A DNA stretch of 8,257 bases from assembly GCA_017544185.1 (NCBI GenBank), contig JAFYEQ010000231.1, forward strand, positions 1 to 8,257, given 5' to 3'. The position numbers and the translations under genes were made by a program. The first letter of the stretch is position 1; every line of letters begins with the position of its first letter. This DNA comes from Oscillospiraceae bacterium. Lineage in GTDB: Bacteria > Bacillota > Clostridia > Oscillospirales > Ruminococcaceae. Below the pieces are notes generated by a model, which searched no databases, was not told the DNA's origin, and worked only from the letters and a program-made list of their open reading frames with translations. Shown piece after piece: positions 5,740-8,257 of the stretch.

Positions 5740-7866
5740 ATGACCATAAGAGAAGAGCGTAAGAACGCAAGGAAAAAGAAAAGAGCAAAAAGGATAGTCA
5801 TCGCTGTCATCGCACTGACAGCGGTAACGGGGTCTGCTGCGGCATTGTATAAGGTGAATACCGCCAAGGCCACCGAGGATACCTCTACCCAGTACAGGGA
5901 GTATACCGTATCCCATGGGAACATCACCATCGGTACGTCAGAGAGCGGTACCGTGTCCATCGAGAGAGATTATGTGACCTATCCTGCCTCCGCCGAGGTG
6001 GAGGAGATATACGTCAAGGTGGGCACCACCGTTGAGGAGGGCGACCCTCTGCTCAAGCTGTCCGCCGATGACATCGACGAGGTAAAGGCAGACTATGAGG
6101 ACAAGATCGCCGATGCAGCTCTCCAGCTCGATGAAGCAGAGCTGTCCTACAAGACCAAGTCCGCCGATGCGAAGCAGACCTATGACAGCACCGTAGCCAA
6201 GGGCGCCAGCGCACAGGCAGAGTACAGCAGCTACAAGGAAAAGTCCGCTGCCAGCGAGCAGTCGGAGCAGAAGTCCCTTGACTCCCTGCGTGAGGAGCTG
6301 TCGGAGTATACTGAGCTTTCCGGCACCTATGACAAGGACTACGCCAAGCTCACCGCAGCCGAGGATAAGGTAGACGAGTGCAAGCAGACCTACAAGGACA
6401 TGGAGAAGAAGTACAAGGAGCTCCAGGCTGTAGATACCGCCAATGCAGACGCAGTAGAGGCAGCCAAGGACGAGTACGAGGACTACAAGGAGAGCATCGC
6501 CGACAAGGAAGCTGACTATACCGAGCGCCGGAAGACCTATGAGGATGCCAAGAGCGCATACGAGAAGGCTCAGCAGGACTATGACGACGCTGTGGACGAG
6601 TATGAGGACGCGGTGAACTCAGCTGCCAGCGCTTCGCTCTCATCCACTCAGAGCACCGATAACAACAACAATAATAACAACAATAACAACGGCATGTCTT
6701 CGACTCAGCAGAACAACGATCAGTCCAACAGCAATAATACCGTCACCACCGCTCAGAAGAAGATGACCACCGCCAAGAGGACGCTCACCGAGGCAGGCGA
6801 GGCGTATAATCTGGCTAAGCTGTACTACAGCGCCTACGACAAGGACCAGCAGGAGAAGATCGCCGACCGCAAGGAAGCCTACGAGGACAAGATAGAGGCT
6901 CTCGAGGACACTCAGAAGGAGCACGAGAAGGTCACCAAGGCTTATAAGTCGGAGATGGACGACTACAACGAGGTCATCGAGGAGGCGCAGGAAGCCTACA
7001 ACGACCTGAAGGAGAGCTTCACCGAGAAGTACGGTACCAACGACGCAGACTCGCTCAAGGAAAAGATGGACAAGCTGGGCGACGATATATCCTCCGCAGA
7101 GCTGAGCATAAAGACAGGCAGCGTAGACAGTGCTGCCAACGACCGTGAAGCGAAGCAGAAGGCAGATCAGGCAGTCACCGATGCATCCAACGCCAAGGCG
7201 GTCTACGACCAGACCATGGCATCTCTGGAGAACACCGTAGCCTCCAAGCAGAAGGCATATGACGAGCTCGTGGAGGAATACGACGAGTTCTGCAAGAGCG
7301 TGGAGAGCGGCGGCATAGTATACGCTCCCGTAGCGGGCGCAGTGTCCCAGATCAGCGCAGCAGAGGGCGACAAGGTACAGGCAGAGATGACCCTAGTAAC
7401 ACTGATGGACAAGAGGTACATATACCTATCCGCATCGGTATCCGAAGAGGATATCACCTCTCTCACCGTAGGTCAGGAATGCTCCGTCACCCTCACAGCC
7501 TACGAGGGCAAGACCTTCGATGGACATATAGATACCATATCCACCGAGCCCGCCAGATCCAGCGGCTCTGTGAGCTACACCGTAACAGTAAAGCTGGAGG
7601 ATGAGAGCGGTCTCAACGTGCTGGAAGGCATGACAGGCGAGATAGCCTTCATCGAGAAGCAGGCTGCGGGCGTGCTCAGCGTCAACGTCAATGCCGTGAC
7701 CTTCAGAGACGGCGCGTCCTACGTCAAGGTATACGACGACGCAGGGAACGTCATCGAGAAGGAGGTCGTAACGGGCTTCACCGACGGCAGGAACGTGGAG
7801 ATCAAGAGCGGCATATCCGCAGGCGACAAGGTGCTCGCAGAGATAGAGCTCAGCGACAAGGAATGA
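5740..7866 (+). CDS. HlyD/MacA-type membrane fusion protein with very long coiled-coil hairpin
   Basis: The 708-residue adaptor of an ABC exporter starts at ATG 5740, with AAAGGAG 8 nt upstream. Order: basic N-terminus (1-18), one membrane anchor (about 19-37), a first beta segment, lipoyl half-motif 1 (81-110, 'EIYVKVGTTVEEGDPLLKL'), coiled-coil arm 1 (about 112-293), an Asn/Ser/Thr-rich tip (294-337, with ten Asn at 308-317), arm 2 (about 338-522), lipoyl half-motif 2 ('GGIVYAPVAGAVSQ' from 524, to about 557), beta-barrel (about 560-637), and a membrane-proximal domain ('GVLSVNVNAVTF' to the end). The domain order is that of MacA-like proteins, which link an ABC permease to the outside. Typical family members have roughly 350-450 residues; the excess here is all in the hairpin. 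The next gene, a MacB-type permease, starts 5 nt after the stop, so the two are co-translated partners. A substrate such as an antimicrobial or signal peptide is plausible but not shown. Confidence 0.92.
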   Translation: MTIREERKNARKKKRAKRIVIAVIALTAVTGSAAALYKVNTAKATEDTSTQYREYTVSHGNITIGTSESGTVSIERDYVTYPASAEVEEIYVKVGTTVEEGDPLLKLSADDIDEVKADYEDKIADAALQLDEAELSYKTKSADAKQTYDSTVAKGASAQAEYSSYKEKSAASEQSEQKSLDSLREELSEYTELSGTYDKDYAKLTAAEDKVDECKQTYKDMEKKYKELQAVDTANADAVEAAKDEYEDYKESIADKEADYTERRKTYEDAKSAYEKAQQDYDDAVDEYEDAVNSAASASLSSTQSTDNNNNNNNNNNGMSSTQQNNDQSNSNNTVTTAQKKMTTAKRTLTEAGEAYNLAKLYYSAYDKDQQEKIADRKEAYEDKIEALEDTQKEHEKVTKAYKSEMDDYNEVIEEAQEAYNDLKESFTEKYGTNDADSLKEKMDKLGDDISSAELSIKTGSVDSAANDREAKQKADQAVTDASNAKAVYDQTMASLENTVASKQKAYDELVEEYDEFCKSVESGGIVYAPVAGAVSQISAAEGDKVQAEMTLVTLMDKRYIYLSASVSEEDITSLTVGQECSVTLTAYEGKTFDGHIDTISTEPARSSGSVSYTVTVKLEDESGLNVLEGMTGEIAFIEKQAAGVLSVNVNAVTFRDGASYVKVYDDAGNVIEKEVVTGFTDGRNVEIKSGISAGDKVLAEIELSDKE
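6619..6750 (+). repeat. Asn/Ser/Thr-rich low-complexity segment at the hairpin tip
   Basis: Bases 6661-6690 encode ten consecutive Asn with mixed AAC and AAT codons. The flanks are rich in Ser, Thr, Gln and Asn. It lies almost exactly midway through the coiled-coil region, so it is best read as the flexible turn joining the two arms. As near-repetitive DNA the Asn run may vary in length between strains. Confidence 0.8.
7858..7862 (+). promoter_or_regulatory. Ribosome binding site setting the permease start
   Basis: AAGGA at 7858-7862 lies 9 nt before ATG 7872. It directly abuts the in-frame ATG 7863 (which overlaps the previous stop as ATGA), leaving no spacing, so ATG 7872 is preferred. Confidence 0.65.
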
Positions 7867-7871
7867 TCTGT

Positions 7872-8257
7872 ATGCGTATATCAGAACTGCTCAAAACAGT
7901 ATTCATAAATATCCTGTCCAATCGCTCCAAGTGTGCACTGACGTCTCTGGGCATAGTGGTCGGATCGGCCACGATCGTACTGGTCATCGGCATAGGTCAG
8001 GGCGGCAAGCTGGACGTAGCCGACCAGTTCAAGAACCTCAACGCAGGTGCGGTAGAGGTCAGCGCAGGTCAGTCGGCAGACACCATGATGGAGAAGATGA
8101 TGGGCAGTATGCCCGCAGGCGCACCCTCGGGGTCCCCGTCGGGCGGCAGTATGCCCAGCTTCCCCGGCGGCGGTATGTCGGGCGACGGATCCTCACGCGG
8201 AGGCTCCTCAAGAGGCGGCTCATCGGGTAGATCCGGCGGCAGCTTCGGCGGAGGATC
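7872..8257 (+). CDS. MacB/FtsX-type ABC transporter permease, N-terminal part (3' end outside window)
   Basis: The frame runs open from ATG 7872 to the window end, 128 complete codons. It begins 'MRISELLKTVFINILSNRSK', then 'ALTSLGIVVGSATIVLVIGIGQG' containing TM1 (about 22-43). This is the standard opening of MacB-like permeases ('..n.lRs.LT.LGI.IG...vi....ig.G'). After about residue 68 the extracellular domain starts with a Met cluster ('TMMEKMMGSM', 71-80) and a Gly/Ser/Pro-rich low-complexity stretch reaching the window edge (81-128). Canonical MacB has an N-terminal ATPase; here there is none, so the nucleotide-binding subunit must be a separate gene, probably downstream. In-frame ATG 7863 would add three residues but has no usable ribosome binding site. 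Immediate linkage to the membrane fusion protein supports an adaptor-permease exporter. Confidence 0.88.
   Translation, partial: MRISELLKTVFINILSNRSKCALTSLGIVVGSATIVLVIGIGQGGKLDVADQFKNLNAGAVEVSAGQSADTMMEKMMGSMPAGAPSGSPSGGSMPSFPGGGMSGDGSSRGGSSRGGSSGRSGGSFGGG

Noticed and set aside
6661..6690. Trinucleotide AAC/AAT run considered as a microsatellite phase-variation tract
   Set aside because: Unit length is three, so changes would not shift frame, and mixed codons reduce slippage. It is better read as a flexible protein turn.
7863..7871. Earlier ATG start of the permease overlapping the adaptor stop as ATGA
   Set aside because: AAGGA directly abuts this ATG with no spacing, while it is well placed for ATG 7872.

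Overview
The window is bacterial, gene-dense, and reads as a monoderm member of the Clostridia. A Ruminococcus-like gut bacterium is the best guess. That rests on the GC-leaning sequence with many ATA, AGA and AGG codons, a secreted FnIII protein carrying the 'YDITGDDIPEL' module common in ruminococci, strong Shine-Dalgarno sites, and near-consensus vegetative promoters. The genus is an inference from style, not a database match. No rRNA, tRNA, CRISPR array, insertion sequence or phage gene was seen.

Region 1 (1-3530, + strand) is the end of a Ter-type (TerD-family) stress operon. It holds the C-terminal part of a TerD-domain protein, an AIM24-family protein, a secreted FnIII-domain protein of unknown function, and a protein fusing an N-terminal TerD domain to a C-terminal von Willebrand A (vWA) domain with a complete metal-binding MIDAS site (TerF-like). 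Gaps are 10, 16 and 50 nt, and a strong intrinsic terminator closes the unit. TerD, AIM24 and TerD-vWA are probably cytoplasmic. The secreted protein in the middle is the odd member.

Region 2 (3560-5577, - strand) is a two-component system, transcribed convergently toward the Ter operon. An OmpR/PhoB-family response regulator is followed, with an ATGA overlap, by a two-TM sensor histidine kinase. The kinase has a HAMP linker and a small acidic extracellular domain. A near-consensus promoter (TTGACA-N17-TACAAT) sits just upstream of the regulator.

Region 3 (5578-5739) is the divergent control region. Besides the regulator promoter it holds a tandem direct repeat, CTTAAG-N5-TTTAAG. The repeat ends 10 bp before an extended -10 (TG-N-GATAAT) that has no recognisable -35. 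This is the layout of an OmpR-family activator site, and it matches the published streptococcal CiaR-type consensus.

Region 4 (5740-8257, + strand) begins an export operon. It has a 708-residue HlyD/MacA-type membrane fusion protein with an exceptionally long coiled-coil hairpin and an Asn-rich tip. It continues with the first 128 codons of a MacB/FtsX-type ABC permease, whose extracellular part starts with a Met-, Gly- and Ser-rich low-complexity stretch and runs off the window. The ATPase is not visible and is presumably downstream.

The simplest model is that the kinase senses an envelope signal (perhaps a cationic peptide or metal) and the regulator binds the direct repeat to switch on the tripartite-like exporter. 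No functional link to the Ter operon is visible beyond adjacency.
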